Shown here piece by piece: positions 1-12,862 of a DNA stretch of 64,000 nucleotides. The position numbers were made by a program, and so were the translations under genes. The first letter of the stretch is position 1; each line of letters starts with the position of its first letter. The DNA lies in contig LR746265.1 in assembly GCA_902729315.2 (NCBI GenBank), positions 2,770,892-2,834,891 on the forward strand. Direction: 5' to 3'. The notes under the pieces were generated by a model. The model saw only the letters and a program-made list of their open reading frames with translations. It did no database searches and was not told where the DNA came from. The stretch is from Spirodela intermedia (Eukaryota; Streptophyta; Magnoliopsida; Alismatales; Araceae).

Positions 1-390
1 TTCAATGGGGTCGAGACAGCCCAGAGTACCCTCCCCTGTTTCTTTTGGGTTGGGCCAAGAAAGCCTCGTCCGGGCTGTTCTGGCCTCCCGGCGCTTAGCT
101 GGGCCAGGCCCAAGCTTTGTCGGGGCCCGGGCTGGAAAGGGTACCAGACCCACCTCTCTTCTCCTTCCCGCACTCTGCTGATACAACCCTGCCGTGCCGC
201 CGCGCTGCCGCCGTGGCCGGGCCGCCATCATCCTCTCCCGCCCGCGTCTTCAAGAGTATCTGCTCAGAACGAGGATTTCAAGGTATCGGAAGTCATCTTA
301 CTGTTGTCCATCCACCAGGTAGGCGAAACAGCGAGACAGAGAGGTATCCGCATGGAGATGAGGTAGGTACAGAGTGAGAGGAATTAGACG
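1..390 (+). promoter_or_regulatory. Upstream region of the mitochondrial carrier gene
   Basis: This stretch precedes the first recognisable coding exon, whose ATG is at 391. It is GC-rich and carries several GGGCC/GGCCC stretches between about 50 and 130, resembling the GCCCA-type promoter elements common in plant housekeeping genes. A short open frame at 117-377 shows no family resemblance and ends just before the real start, so I treat the region as promoter and 5' leader. No convincing TATA box was seen. Confidence 0.45.
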
Positions 391-3300
391 ATGGAGGAGC
401 TTCTGAAACACCACTTGTTTGCTACCCACGCGATTGCTGCTGCTGGTTCCGTCACACTAGCTTCTTCTCTCACGCATCCCCTGGACACGCTTAAATCCCT
501 TCTCCAGGTAAGCTGCATTTATGTGTGGAAGCTGAGTAGATTTTAACTTAGAGCTGTAAGGCGATCGTCTTCTATCAACTTTCTACCCGTTTTGGTGGTT
601 ATTCAAACCGTCATAACGCCGGACATGTTTGGCATTGCGATCGCTCTACTTGTCTTCTCTTTCTTTTCTACGCGTCTTTAACGAATGGGATTCTGATTGA
701 GTTACCTCTTGGTCTTTCGAACGGGGATTGACTCACGAAAAGGTCGGTGCAGGTTATCGCAAACAGACGAACCTTTCACAAGTGTTGGATAGAGTTCGAT
801 CCCTATCAGGATTTTCAGGTGAACGGATACTGTCCGTCATTCATGTCTATACGTTGTTCCTGTAAAAGTTTTCATGAAAATTTCTGTTTTATCTGTCAAG
901 TTTCTGGTAGACGCAGATGATGATTTTATTACTCGCTTATTGTGCAGTAATTTATTTGGCGTGAAGATCATGTTTTGTTTTACCCATGTTTTTTTCTAAT
1001 TAATTTTTTTTGATGGTATGTCTTTCTATATACTCTATTTAGTAATTTTATTTGTCATGTTTCATTGATTTGTTAGGCTTATACAGTGGGTTTGGTTGGT
1101 CAACATTTGGAAGGAATCTGGCAATTGGTGCACGCTTTGGTACCTATGAAATTCTGACTGCTTTCTACAAAGGTACACTTTCATGATCATGCTTTTATTT
1201 TAGAAATTCATTAAATTAATTTAGCACTCCAAAGTTTTGTATTTGAAAGTACTGAAAAACTTATCCAATATATTTACAACCAGCAATGTAGTCGAAAAGT
1301 GTGTGATTAGTGATGATCACAGCAGTCAGTGAATAGATTTTTATTTGAATTATTCTTAGAGTTATAGATTTTTCCCCTCTCAAAAGGGCATATATCAAGA
1401 TTTGGCTGATATCTGCACTTCGCCCGAGAAATAACATCGAGAGATGCAGATTGAATGTATTCTACCTGCCCAGCATGTACGCAGCATCCATCGGCAATAT
1501 CCATGGCATTATCGTGGTTTCAAAGACCTGTTCTGTGTGCACATGACTTTTTAAAAAATGGATCTTGGATCGGGCCTTTAAAAAATATTTAATAAATTGA
1601 TCATATTCCATTTATGCTCAACCTAGAGATTTTGGACGGAGGGATGATTGTAATCATTTCGATGGCTCGTTCCCATTTTGTTAAACCTGTTTTTGGACCC
1701 AAGCTGGCACAACCAATTACCTGTCTATTACCCTTATCATCAGAAAAGAAGAAAAAGAAGAACTATCCCTCTTCTCTTTCTTGAATATCCTCCTTGTAGT
1801 CTGTTACTTCTTAGAGGCTGGACTTTTTCGTTGATCTTCCACCTTGTGTTATCTCTTACCCAGAAACAGAAGTTCAATGACTAACCTTTATCCTTTGGAG
1901 ATAGATATTTTTGATGGAAATATAAATACTAGCAGCAAAAGAGAGGATTCATCACTTTGATCTGTTAGAATGTGTTGGAGCGAATAGCAGCCCGCACCTT
2001 CGATCATTCCAAGTAAGACTTTTGATAGCCAACTCTCGTTTACCCTTCTTCCTAAGTGAATACCTTCCGTCGGATATACCTTCCATTGGGTCTAGACTCG
2101 GCCACTGCGCTCTGCCTGTTAAGTCCATCCATGGTAATTATTTTATCTTCTAATCTTGTCATGTGGTTGCATATTTTTCTCCCCAACATTAGGAAGATTC
2201 CATCTACGGGAACTACATGACAATCCCTTCTATCATGCTGTGTTGCATGAGCCTTAATATAGGACAAGAAGAAATGGTGAATCCATTTCAAATTTGGACC
2301 CCATGAAAGCCGCCTTAGTTGCGTGATGCAAATCTGGGAGTTTCCATCCAAAAAGCATTCCATTTTTTTAATTTTATGGGCGCTAAATTGAAAAAGTTAC
2401 TTTGAGGTCTTAGTTTTCTGCTATTGAAGTTTATTTATTGTAATCAGTATCTTTGCCTTCCCGCTTCTTCTTTTACTTTATCTTGGAGGTTAGCTGCAGG
2501 CTGATGTGAGAACTTCTACAAAATTCCATACGGATCATTAATTGTTTGCCATAATATCACAGATGGAAGGGAGGATAATTATGTGCTTGTTTCTGAGGCT
2601 CTATCAGCGGGCTTTGCTGCTGGTGCAGTTGAGGCTTTTGTGAACACTCCATTTGAGCTTTTTAAGCTCCGTGAACAGCTGAGCTCTGCTTCTTATGTGG
2701 GAAAAATTAGCCCCGGCAAGGTAGCGGAAGGTACATCTGTGATATCAAAGTCACTGCCAAGTTATACTCCTGATAGAAGGGCATGGAATTATACTGTTGG
2801 TCTCTTATCTGTGCTTCCCAAACACTCCTGCAATTTGGCTGATTCTCTCAAAGAATGTCCGTGGATGCTAACTGGCTCGGGAAGACTTCCACTAGCCTCT
2901 GAGTTAAAGAGCCCTATAAGTGTCATATCATTGGAAGGTTTGGGGGCGATATGGAGAGGCCTGCGGCCTGGAATAGCTCGCGATTGTGTATTTGGTGGTG
3001 TTTTCTTTTCAACCTGGCAATTCTTGCACATTGCAATGCTCGACTGGAAAGCGGTTGATATGAGCCCTCCACCCAGGTTCAAATGATGACCCAGCTACAT
3101 TCTTTGGAGAAATCAACTTATGGAGTTTTCTTCCTTCTTTAGATCTTTATAGTCGACAGATAGTGCCACAATCCCGATTTTCTATTGTAGTTGTTGAGTT
3201 TTTTAATCTCCTTATTTCTTGGTTGCTCATCTGCTTTCATTCTGTTGTTAATAAGCTTCTTGTCTCCCTTTAGCTTCCATATTGATTTGAGATTTCATTT

Positions 3301-5331
3301 ATGTTTCGGTGTTTTCTCAAACCATATGATCCTAAAATTTCAGTTTTGTTTAACAATTGTCATTCTGCAGAATCGTATCACTAAAATCCGCGATGCCTGA
3401 AGCAGTGTCACATCCATTAGATAGACAAACTGAGAAATCCTGGTCTTGTAGCCAGAGTATGATCCGGATGCTGGAGCCTGAAGGAGAAGACAATAGCAGC
3501 AATATCATTGATGTGGATTTATAAAGACTTGGCAGTACTGCCGTCCACGGCTACTTTCTCTATTACTCACAGGCTCCAACCACGTATTTCCTTTAAACTG
3601 AATAAAAAGAAACTCGACTCTTCTGCTACCAGTTGGTATCGGCTCTATGTGCCCTCATCCCTGTATATGTGAAAAAGACCTGGAGAAGGAGTTAATCTAG
3701 GGGGATTGCATAGTCTGGTGACTCTATTTTCCAAACACGTTTAGGCGGGAAAGCTGTTCTGTGAATGGAGTTAATCCATGTCATTGATAGGGTGGAAGAA
3801 TGGGCAAGGGTGCTTTCTGGTGTAGGGAGGAATGGGTTAGAAGCAGCATCTTATCCTATATTTGTTCTTGAATAGGGAGTTTTCTTATCCTGAAGGAGTG
3901 CTTTCTGTACACATGCGTGCATCTCCTTATTCATTCCCTTATTTAAGGAGTCCGTGGTACCGTCCACTTTCAAAACAAAAATCCATCTGAGCTTTTTGTT
4001 TTTTGACAGAAACAAATAGTTAATGAATAGTTTTAACCCATAGGAATCACTTGTTGTGAAGTGATTAAATGCTGTAGAACTCTCGTACACTGCAGACTCG
4101 CAAATTCCAACTGTTGAATTCAGGAGAAGCCTTGGAGGGGAAACATCCGTTTTTCTATAGAATATACGGGTCATGCCATATCCAAAAGAGTTGATTGGTG
4201 ATGATAAGTTTAATCAGCCGATACATAGCTAAGAAACAGAACAAGTCAAAGAAAGCAAAAAACTATGGGACAGGTGATTTTATTATTTCTTCTTCGAGGA
4301 TTATGCTTTTTTTTCTAGTTGAGTTTTTTAGGAAAGAGGTTGGATAGAAAATGCAGAATGAACTAAGATCACATCAGATGCAGACATCTGGTTTATTCGA
4401 GTTCCTCTCTTGGATTGCTGTTTTTAGATGCTGTTTGGTGATAAATAATGGTCCATGCTGTGGAAAGACCGACAAAAAGGAACACTTTGAAATAGATCTT
4501 TATTTTTTGATGGGGCATCTGCTTTGTCGTTGTTTTCTCATTTATGTGAGAGTTGAATAATTTGATAATTGCTGTATTTTCTTCGATCTGTTGTGGCCTG
4601 TTTTTGATGTGTCAGGAATTGATCAACGATTTTCTAGTCAGCTTGGCATAAAATTTCTGTACTGAATTTATTTCATTTTAAAAGATAATCCTCATCCTGA
4701 TTACGCAAAAGCTGTTCTTTTTTCGACTGTAGTGAAAGGGTCGATGCATTAGTGCCATACATTAATCTGGAAATCATTTTCTTGGTTGATGCATTACCTT
4801 CTTCAATTTCCTCATAATTTCACTCTGTAATAATACTGATTTTACATATTTTTTCTTTATTATTCAGGTCAATTGATGAGATTGGCTCTGTGTCCCCTCT
4901 TTCTGCTTCTCTGGCGGCTGGTTTTTCTGGATCATTGGCAGCCGTTGCATCCCACTGCTTTGACACCGCCAAGACTCGATCACAGTGCATAGTTATCCCA
5001 AAGGTACTTGATATCATCTAAACTTTTCCAATTTTCAGACAGTAGCTATCAACAGGATTTATAATATCTATAATTCCCATAGTGCGAAAATGGTATTTTT
5101 TTAGTCATTTAAATCGGAGATGCTAATGTGCTGCTTGTGCAGTATATTTCCGTGGAAAGAAAGCTCTTGAGATGGGAGGTTCCCGGGAACTGGCTGGAGA
5201 GGAAAACGGGCATCTCTCCGCGAGACAGAAGCATCCTGTTCCGTGGCATTGGATTGCGGATGGCCTGTAGTGGGTTCGCCTCCTTTGGGATCGTCGGAGG
5301 CTACTTGCTGGCTGTGAAATACATCCTCTGA
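391..5331 (+). CDS. Mitochondrial carrier family protein (375 aa, 6 exons)
   Basis: A solute carrier of the mitochondrial carrier family (SLC25 type), expected in the inner membrane of mitochondria or another organelle; the substrate is not recognised. Exons read as 391-507, 743-818, 1077-1172, 2563-3076, 4868-5003 and 5143-5331. All have GT-AG borders and the phases join to 375 codons plus TGA. The three-fold repeat is visible through its signatures: HPLDTLKS near residue 28, TPFELFKLREQ in exon 4, and HCFDTAKTRSQ in exon 5. The third signature has Cys where Pro is usual. The protein is longer than the usual ~300 residues because exon 4 adds a long hydrophilic segment between repeats 2 and 3. 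The exon 4 donor (CAG/GTTCAA) is weak, so its end is the least certain border. Intron 4 (3077-4867) holds nothing recognisable. Confidence 0.87.
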
Positions 5332-5714
5332 AGAGCTCTCCTTGTTCTACTGTTGCTAGAGCTATTGATCGAGTGAGGCTGAAGATCAGAAAAAAAAAGA
5401 AGGGCACTTTCACTTCATTCTTTCTTGGGTTCGGCTCAAGTTTTCCTCCATGTTCTTGGCTGTAGAAACATGGACGACCCATTTCAAGAAACCGGAGTAA
5501 TATATTCAGTCGCGTGATTATCGGATGAATATTTTTTTTCTCATCATATGTAGCCCAGTGATGTTATCATCCATCATGCTGATGTTATCATGGGACAAGA
5601 TTTATGCAATGTCGGGGGCTTGACATCAAGATTTCCTGGTCTATCCCCACCAAGAATCGCCAACATGGCGGGTAAAATGGCCTAAGAATCATCAGAAATC
5701 CAGTCGTTCGCCAC
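5332..5714. other. Convergent intergenic region between carrier and FAS1 gene
   Basis: This holds the 3' end of the carrier transcript (+) and of the FAS1-like transcript (-). Purine-rich and T-rich runs are present near 5390 and 5530, but no gene, RNA or repeat was recognised. Confidence 0.4.
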
Positions 5715-6392
5715 CTAGAGCAATGTCCGATCCTGCGGTATTCGACGTCTGGTTGTAGTAGCAGGGCGGCGCTTTTTCCCCGAGCGAGATGACGATGGCC
5801 TTCTCCTCTGCTCCCTCCCACAGCTCGGCTGCGACGACGCCCGGCAGCTACTCTCCGGCGTAGCCGCCGCCGCCACCAGCACCTCCTTCGCCGGCGAGTG
5901 ACGAGCCACGCAGGGGAGCAGCGGCCTCACCACGCCGTGCACGGAGAACCGGCCGTCGAAGTAGATGTTCGGCGCATCCACCGGCACGCCGGCGACGGCC
6001 AGCGCCCGCTGATCGCTCTGCGACTCCGTCACGGCGAGCGTCACGTTGCTGTGGAGGGTGCGGAGCCTCGTGCCAGGGTACAGCCCCACCAGGCTGCGAT
6101 AGATCAGCGCTCCGTCGGCGATGGTGTGGCAGCGGACGAACTCTGGCGTGACGGACACGCCGAGAAGCGCGCCGTCGGGGGACGCCAAAAACGTCACCGC
6201 CGGTGGAGTGCCGTTGGCGGCGTTGTGGTAGGCTTCTGCGACTGCGGCGGCGAATCTGCAATAGCCGGCTTGACAGAGGGAGGGAATCACCATGGCCTCG
6301 AGGGGGGAAGAAGATGGAGAAGCGAGATCAGAGATGAGGAAGAAGAGAGCGACCAGCCTGGAGAGGGCTCCTTGCGGAAACTGCCGCTTCAT
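5715..6392 (-). CDS. FAS1 (fasciclin-like) domain protein, secreted, 225 aa
   Basis: An intronless frame with a hydrophobic N-terminal segment after a basic start (LVALFFLISDLA, residues about 13-24), consistent with a signal peptide. Residues about 45-165 resemble one FAS1 domain as in FLA19-21 type plant proteins: TFLASPDGALLG for the first conserved block, FVRCHTI for the YH-motif region, YPGTRLRTLHSN, and FSVHGVVRPLLP near the domain end. Such proteins are cell-wall or apoplastic adhesion factors; the role here is inferred from family only. After about residue 188 the tail becomes very Arg/Ser-rich, which is unusual for the family and may be a diverged or frame-shifted C-terminus. The start at 6392 is supported by a TATA-like box 70 bp upstream. 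No GPI-type hydrophobic C-terminus is seen. Confidence 0.72.
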   Translation of the reverse strand: MKRQFPQGALSRLVALFFLISDLASPSSSPLEAMVIPSLCQAGYCRFAAAVAEAYHNAANGTPPAVTFLASPDGALLGVSVTPEFVRCHTIADGALIYRSLVGLYPGTRLRTLHSNVTLAVTESQSDQRALAVAGVPVDAPNIYFDGRFSVHGVVRPLLPCVARHSPAKEVLVAAAATPESSCRASSQPSCGREQRRRPSSSRSGKKRRPATTTRRRIPQDRTLL

Positions 6393-6462
6393 CTGCGCTG
6401 TTGGAGATTCTTGGATTTCCTTCCTCCAATCTCTCCATCAAGAACGGAGGCCTCCATGGCCG

Positions 6463-6470
6463 TATTTATA
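6463..6470 (-). promoter_or_regulatory. TATA box of the FAS1-like gene
   Basis: On the minus strand the sequence reads TATAAATA, about 70 bp upstream of the ATG at 6392, giving a short 5' leader of roughly 40 bases. Spacing and sequence fit a plant core promoter. Confidence 0.5.
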
Positions 6471-6836
6471 CATTTTCTGGCCAGAATTCCCTGAAGAAAG
6501 CTCGCTCAAACTCCTTGTCCTTCATCTTCCTCTCTTCCTCCATCAATTTCTTCAACCTCTTGGAGGCCAATTTCATCTTTTTCTTTGGCCGGAAGGATAC
6601 CTGGCAAATACAGACATCTTAGTTGGGTTGTACCTCCACTTGGGCACCATCAGAGATGGTAAGTTGCTCATACCAATGGGATAAATAATCTGGCTAATCT
6701 CACTAGCAAAAACGCAAGGAAGTCAACCCACAGAAACATCTTTTCAAACCAGATGATTCTTGGAGAGGGTTTTCCATGTGAAAGTTAACATCATACAAAA
6801 AGGCAAGGACAGGTTGAGAAACAACGGACAGAGGAG

Positions 6837-7820
6837 TTAATCAACAGCAGTAAAACTAATGCCTGAAGAACAGATGGAACTCGAATTGAGAATGGAGAGA
6901 CTCACATTTTCATTTTGCCGTTCAGATGATGGCTTCTCAAAAGTACGGATTTTGCTTTGCTTTGCTTCATCTGCAGAGATGCTTCTCTTCTGTTTTGCTA
7001 TCTCCGCCCCTAAACCAAGCTTATTCTTCTTCACGTGTGTCTGGAGAGGCTCCAATCTTCCCTGATTTAATGGCAAACTTGTTAACACATTATCATCAGA
7101 GGGTTATACGTAACGAGTTTTCAACAGTAAGACACTATGATGCATGTGTAGGAAAATCAATGTTCCCGTGGACTAGAGAAAACGCACTGTGTTTTCTTCC
7201 CCAATTCTTCTGCAATTTCACACGTTGCTATCTATAATTTGTTAAAAATCTATCCCTCCCAAGCCCAACAATTTAATGTTTGGAAGTTTTTGGCGTGTAA
7301 ATCGGAAGAATGTTAAGCAGAATAAAATCCACCCCGAAAATTTGTTCAGATATTTTTGGTTTCTGAAGGCTCATGGGATCAGTTGCGGCAGCGATTGACA
7401 ATGGTTAAGATGATTGTATCAATCATAAGAGGGGGAAGAAGAACATGGGCAACAATTAACAGACGAATTTTTGCTACCACACCAGGTTAAAAGGAAGAAA
7501 TAAAAAGCAAATGAAAATATGAATTAAGTATCAGATCGACATGTAAGAGGGCAGCAAAGGAACAAATCTTCATCCCGGCCGCTTACCTGCTCAAAAACCC
7601 CTAGACCGGTACCTTCCTTCCAACCGCACTTCTTCAGCAACTGCAGAAAAATGCCAGAGATCATTCGCGGGGTCGCCAAAAGGTGAAGGGAAAACCAGGC
7701 CCAAAACCCTAGAACCCTCTCGACGGAAAGTCGGCGAAGGTAAGGTAGGACAATCGCGGAAGAACTCACCTGGAAACCAATGTTCGAAGATCCTATAGCT
7801 CCCGAACCCGACTCCATCAC
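6837..7820 (-). CDS. Short G-patch domain protein (109 aa, 3 exons)
   Basis: A small G-patch protein. Exons on the minus strand read 7820-7770, 7640-7587 and 7061-6837, all with GT-AG borders in phase 0. The G-patch is split over exons 2 and 3: GWKEGTGLG is followed across the splice by a Gln-Gly-Arg-Leu-Glu-Pro stretch and then KKNKLGLGAE. G-patch motifs bind and activate DEAH-box RNA helicases or bind nucleic acid, so a role in RNA processing is inferred. The start has two consecutive Met codons; the leader MESGSGAIGSSNIGFQ looks conserved in type with plant G-patch proteins. The C-terminal third is low-complexity and basic. Its promoter is shared with the divergent PPX gene. Confidence is high for the domain and moderate for exact ends. 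Confidence 0.8.
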
Positions 7821-8386
7821 ATCTCCCGTCTTTCTCCAGCCGATCGGCCCACTAGTCGTCGCGAATCCGTCGGAGAGAAACGGAGAAAACGAGCAGGAGG
7901 AAGATGCTCCCGGTCGAGTCCCTTGGATTTTAACGAGGTCGCGTTGCGTGATGTGGAAGAATTTACAAGGCTACATATGATAATAAAGTAGTTTCGTGTC
8001 GTTGAAAGTTTGATCGAATCTTCTCCGGGTATATTAAAAAATACACGCGAAGCTAGGGTGCAAAATGTGGTAGGGGTACTTCTAGTAATAAAGTATTAAT
8101 GAGTCTTTAATAGTATTAATAATATTAATTCAGGTGGGATGCGCAAAAAATGACGAAAGAGACTGTGGGGCTCTCGTGGCTCTCTCTCTCCATCAGTCTC
8201 GTTCTTCCCGGCGGAGCATTCTTTCTCCCTCCCCTTTTCGAAACTCTCCGGACGACGACTCCTCATCTCTCCTTCACCTCCGGCACGCCGCCGGGAAGCG
8301 TCGCGCAGGAAGGTCTGCGGCGGAAACTATAGCGCACTGAGGAAGAGAGGGAGAGGAGGGGGTGAGAAACCTTCCGCGACGGAGCC
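7821..8386. promoter_or_regulatory. Divergent promoter region between G-patch and PPX genes
   Basis: 566 bases separate the ATG of the minus-strand G-patch gene (7820) from the ATG of the plus-strand phosphatase gene (8387). The middle (about 7975-8135) is AT-rich, while the stretch just before the PPX start is CT-rich and GC-rich, like a 5' leader. No further gene is supported; open frames at 8134-8340 look like leader sequence. Confidence 0.45.
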
Positions 8387-11300
8387 ATGGATCTGGATCA
8401 GTGGATCTCCAAGGTCAAGGATGGCCAACATTTAACGGAAGAGGAGCTGCAGCTTCTCTGCGAATACGTATAATATTTTCCCTCCTTTTTACCTTGCCTC
8501 CCTCTCCCAAGTCATTTGGCGTGTTTCTAGGGGGCCACGCTTTCACTGGTAGTCCTATTAAATGAGTAATCATTCATGAGGCTGCCGTCTGAAACGGAGA
8601 TGACTGTGAGGACTAGGTTTTGGCAAGAATGTTCCCGTGTCTTTTCTTTTACTGTCAAGATTTTAGCAGATTGAGAATAGGAAAATTCCGTAAATTTAAT
8701 TGGCATCGGATGGACCAGAGGTTTCACGAAGAACGTGAGATTGTATCAAGATCATTGTGACTTTATCACGATCCTGCCAAAGGCGTCTTCCTTGATAAGA
8801 TATTATAAAAAATTATCGAGTCTCATGCTTTTTAATGTTCTCACTCAGTCAGAACAACGTTTTATCCACGTTGGAGGTGGTTGGATGGGGGCTTACCTGT
8901 AAATTTACTGAGCAGTCAATGGCATGGTGATCAGTATGCAGATGCGACTATTCACTTAAATCTGTGGAAGCCCAGAATTATCAAAATTGTGAAGCTGCTT
9001 CGCAAAACTTTAGTTGGACGCCCACAGCTCCCATACATTCCGAACCAAAATAATGATGGAAATGGTACAAGTGTTTAAGATCCTGGCCGCTTGTTTAGCT
9101 CAAACCCCTTTGCTTCCTTAAAAGATGTTTTTCAAATTTTGATATAGTTGTCACTTAACGCCTTGACGTGTGTGAAAATTGCTTTGTTGCAGATTTCTTA
9201 TTCTATAATTATTGCCTTGAAGCATTCTCTTGCCTGAGTTTTGTTAGTAACACTCGAGATTGCTGTGTGTTATATTACTTCCTTTCAGGTGAAGGACATT
9301 CTCATTGAGGAGTCAAATGTCCAGCCTGTTAATAGCCCAGTTACTGTTTGTGGTGATATACATGGCCAATTTCATGACCTAATGAAGCTCTTTCAGACTG
9401 GTGGTCATGTACCTGAGACAAATTATATTTTTATGGTAAGGTGAATGCTTTGCTGATGGTTTCTTTTCCTTTATTTAATTTTTAACTGCTGTACAGATAT
9501 TGAGTGGAACCATTAAATTGTTACTAGGGTGATTTTGTGGATCGTGGATACAACAGCCTCGAAGTATTCACAATTCTTTTACTGCTTAAGGCCAGGTACT
9601 TCTCCAATGTGTACAGGCATGCTGCGTCATCTCTCTATACATGTAAAAGGATTTTTCTTGTTTACGTGTCTTGGGAGTGTTGATGTATCAGCTCCAATTG
9701 ACTGTTGTGTTGGTCATCTTTCTTTTGTAAGATGGTATTTGTCAGTGGTATCAATCACTCTAGTTCTTTGCTGATATTTCTCATTCTGAATTCTAGATAT
9801 AAGTGCTATAGTAGTAATTATTTCTTCTTTGTGGTTTTTTTTTTCTTACACCTGTTAAGAAGATTACCGCAATAGTTCATATTTATTCATGTTCAATGTG
9901 CATTTCACTAAGGAAAATTCCTTATTTCTTTTGCTCTTTACGTTTGTCTCAGGTATCCGGCAAATATCACTCTTTTACGTGGGAACCACGAAAGTAGGCA
10001 ATTAACACAGGTATTTACATGTCATAATCGTCGCTGTGAAGTGAATTCGTTTCTTAGTAAGGGATGACAGAATTTTTAATATATTTTATCTATCTTATGC
10101 AATTAAGAAAGCCTCACGAAAGGCACCTTGGTTTACTTGTGTTTCGCTTTTTCTTAACCTCTTTCCGAAATGTAACTTAGTGAAAAACAGTGAAGCCTAT
10201 CATTCTGCGTAGCCTGAACAGTGACCTAGGATCCGAAGGAGTGCAGTCTTTCTACATAGAGATCTCAACTCGACCAAAAAATTCAAATTGTATAAGGCGT
10301 TTCAATTATGGTCTGAAGAGGTGCACACGTTGATGAAAGATAAACAAAAGGTAGTCACTTAAACCCATCAAACTTAGATGACTATGTATCTGACTTCTGG
10401 AAAGAAATGCCACCAAAATGTTACCTTTAGGTTGTTTACATCAACATTTTTCAGTACAGGTATGTTCGAAATTTTTGTAAACTAGGCATATATTAGTCTG
10501 CCCATTTCTAAAAAAATGTTTTAAGACATGTGAAAAAACTAAATTTCAGATACGAACGCTTTTTCCTGTGCATTGAGTGCGTGTGTAGAGTATTTGACGG
10601 GGCTCCATTCCCCCATGCTGTCCTTTGCTTCCCAGTCTTAAAACTGAGACAGATTGTTAATGGTTGACATTAGGTTGTGAGCTACTCTGAAGGGAAATCT
10701 TTTTTTTTTCTAGATTTGTTCTAAGCCCGGTAAATTCTTACAGTACAGTCTTAGGACATCACCATTTTCCTGTATGACATTTTTCAAATTCTAATCTAGT
10801 TGGGTTATAATTCTGCTTTTCCTTTTCAAGGAAATGTGCTTGTAAGATTATGAAGCAAAGATTGAGAGTCGGTTGCTTCCCCCCTGCCAACACCAAACAA
10901 CCTTTTAGTGAAGAAAAAGGATAACTTTCTTCAAGTAAATCGACTCTAGGCCAAGAGGCTACTTGCAAATTTTATGGAAAATTGTATTAGATTGCCATTT
11001 TCCCTGGAAGATTTCCTGGCATCAGTCACAAGGATTACAAAACCTTCTACCTGAAAATAGGCATATTTTAAACCTGACTACATTTCAGGCAAGGTAACAA
11101 ATTGTTACGAACCTCTTGAGATTTGGGGCGAAATCTTCACCCTAATCTTACCTTAGACGAGGCTCACTCAGGGAATCAGCTCTCTATTGTATAGAAGAAT
11201 CAGATTGAACAATTGAAAATGGAAATTGGAAAGACAATAGAGGTTCGGAGACAGTAGGGTGAGTTCCTGGGGTCGGATCGATCCTCAGGAACAGGAGAGC

Positions 11301-12822
11301 CCGAATCGGACCTCTCCAAGGACAGATCTCCCTCTCCACTCTCTGTTTTCTCCTACCTTCTTATTTCGGCGTCTTCTATGTTTATAGGCCTCAGTACATT
11401 ATTCTGTTGTGGTCCCCTCTCCACGTGGGGGTCTAGGTGGTCTTGTGTAGACGACGGTTGGCTTCGTAACACAAATCCACTAAGTTTGTGCTCTTGGGGA
11501 GATGGGCGGTTATGGCATTAAAAATTAGGTATTTTCATGATCCTGATTCTGGTTCAATCTGCAGAGAAAAATTGTGGAATTTTGGAATGAAGGATGGAAA
11601 AAGAAAAATAGGTAAAAAGCATATGATAAGCCCAGACAAGGGAAGGGGAGAATTTGAATGATGGGATGCTTATTCGCATTTGGTGATATGAATGAATATG
11701 CATGACAGTGCATTATTGTCTCTCATTTGCCTTTCAAGTACGTTTTTTTTCCAAAACAGAAAGAGAGGAGGGGTTGGAGAAATTGGAATGTCACCTGTTG
11801 CCTGATGATGGCAATATAGTAGGTTTTTTCTCTTATTCAATTTTTCGTCCTTCAGTCTGTTCCTTCTGTTCTGAATGTACGTTTTTGTCTTCATTTCATT
11901 AGTAGTGGTTCCTGAAGCAAGAGTCAATTTCTTTCTATTTGACGAACCTGATATCATCTCCAGAAAATGGGAAGCCTGGTTGCGTTTGGTCGACAAATTC
12001 TGAAAAAACTATATTTGACAGGTATACGGATTTTATGATGAATGCCAGAGAAAGTATGGAAACGCTAATGCCTGGCGATACTGCACTGACGTTTTTGACT
12101 ACCTTACCCTTTCAGCCATCATTGACGGAACGGCATGCTCCCCAAACCCTATTCCTTTTTGGTGGTTTCTGTGTTTTTTTTTCCAAATTTAACAAAATTT
12201 ACCCAATGCGCATTCCAGGTTCTTTGTGTTCATGGTGGTCTGTCTCCTGATGTTCGAACAGTTGATCAGGTAATGCCTTTGCTCACTATTCCATTTCACT
12301 TTATGAAAAAGCCATTCATTTTGTGACAAAATTATTTATTTGATTTATTTCTTAAATTTAGTTTTCGTTTGTACCCCTGATCTCTTGCCTTACCATAACA
12401 TTTACTCTCCTGCAGATTAGGGTTATCGAAAGGAACTGTGAGATTCCTCATGAAGGACCCTTCTGTGATCTCATGTGGAGCGACCCTGAGGAGATTGAGA
12501 CTTGGGCCGTCAGCCCGCGTGGGGCCGGCTGGCTTTTCGGATCCAGAGTCACCTCTGAGGTACCGATAAAATAACCATCATATCATTCCATTCCATGTTG
12601 TTTTTGTCTCTTGTCGAATCTGTTCCTCACCCCCCTTGGAAACGCCGTTCTGCAGTTTAATCATATCAATAACCTAGCTCTGGTTTGCCGTGCGCATCAA
12701 CTGGTCCAAGAGGGTCTCAAGTACATGTTTCAGGACAAAGGCCTTGTCACCGTAAGTCTTATGAGAATATTAAGAACATGAGTGCTGGGTTGCTACATAA
12801 TTTTATTTTTTTTCTTTTGTTT

Positions 12823-12862
<40 letters not shown>

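Noticed and set aside
117-377. 86-codon plus-strand frame upstream of the carrier gene
   Set aside because: No domain, ends before the conserved start, composition fits GC-rich promoter and leader.
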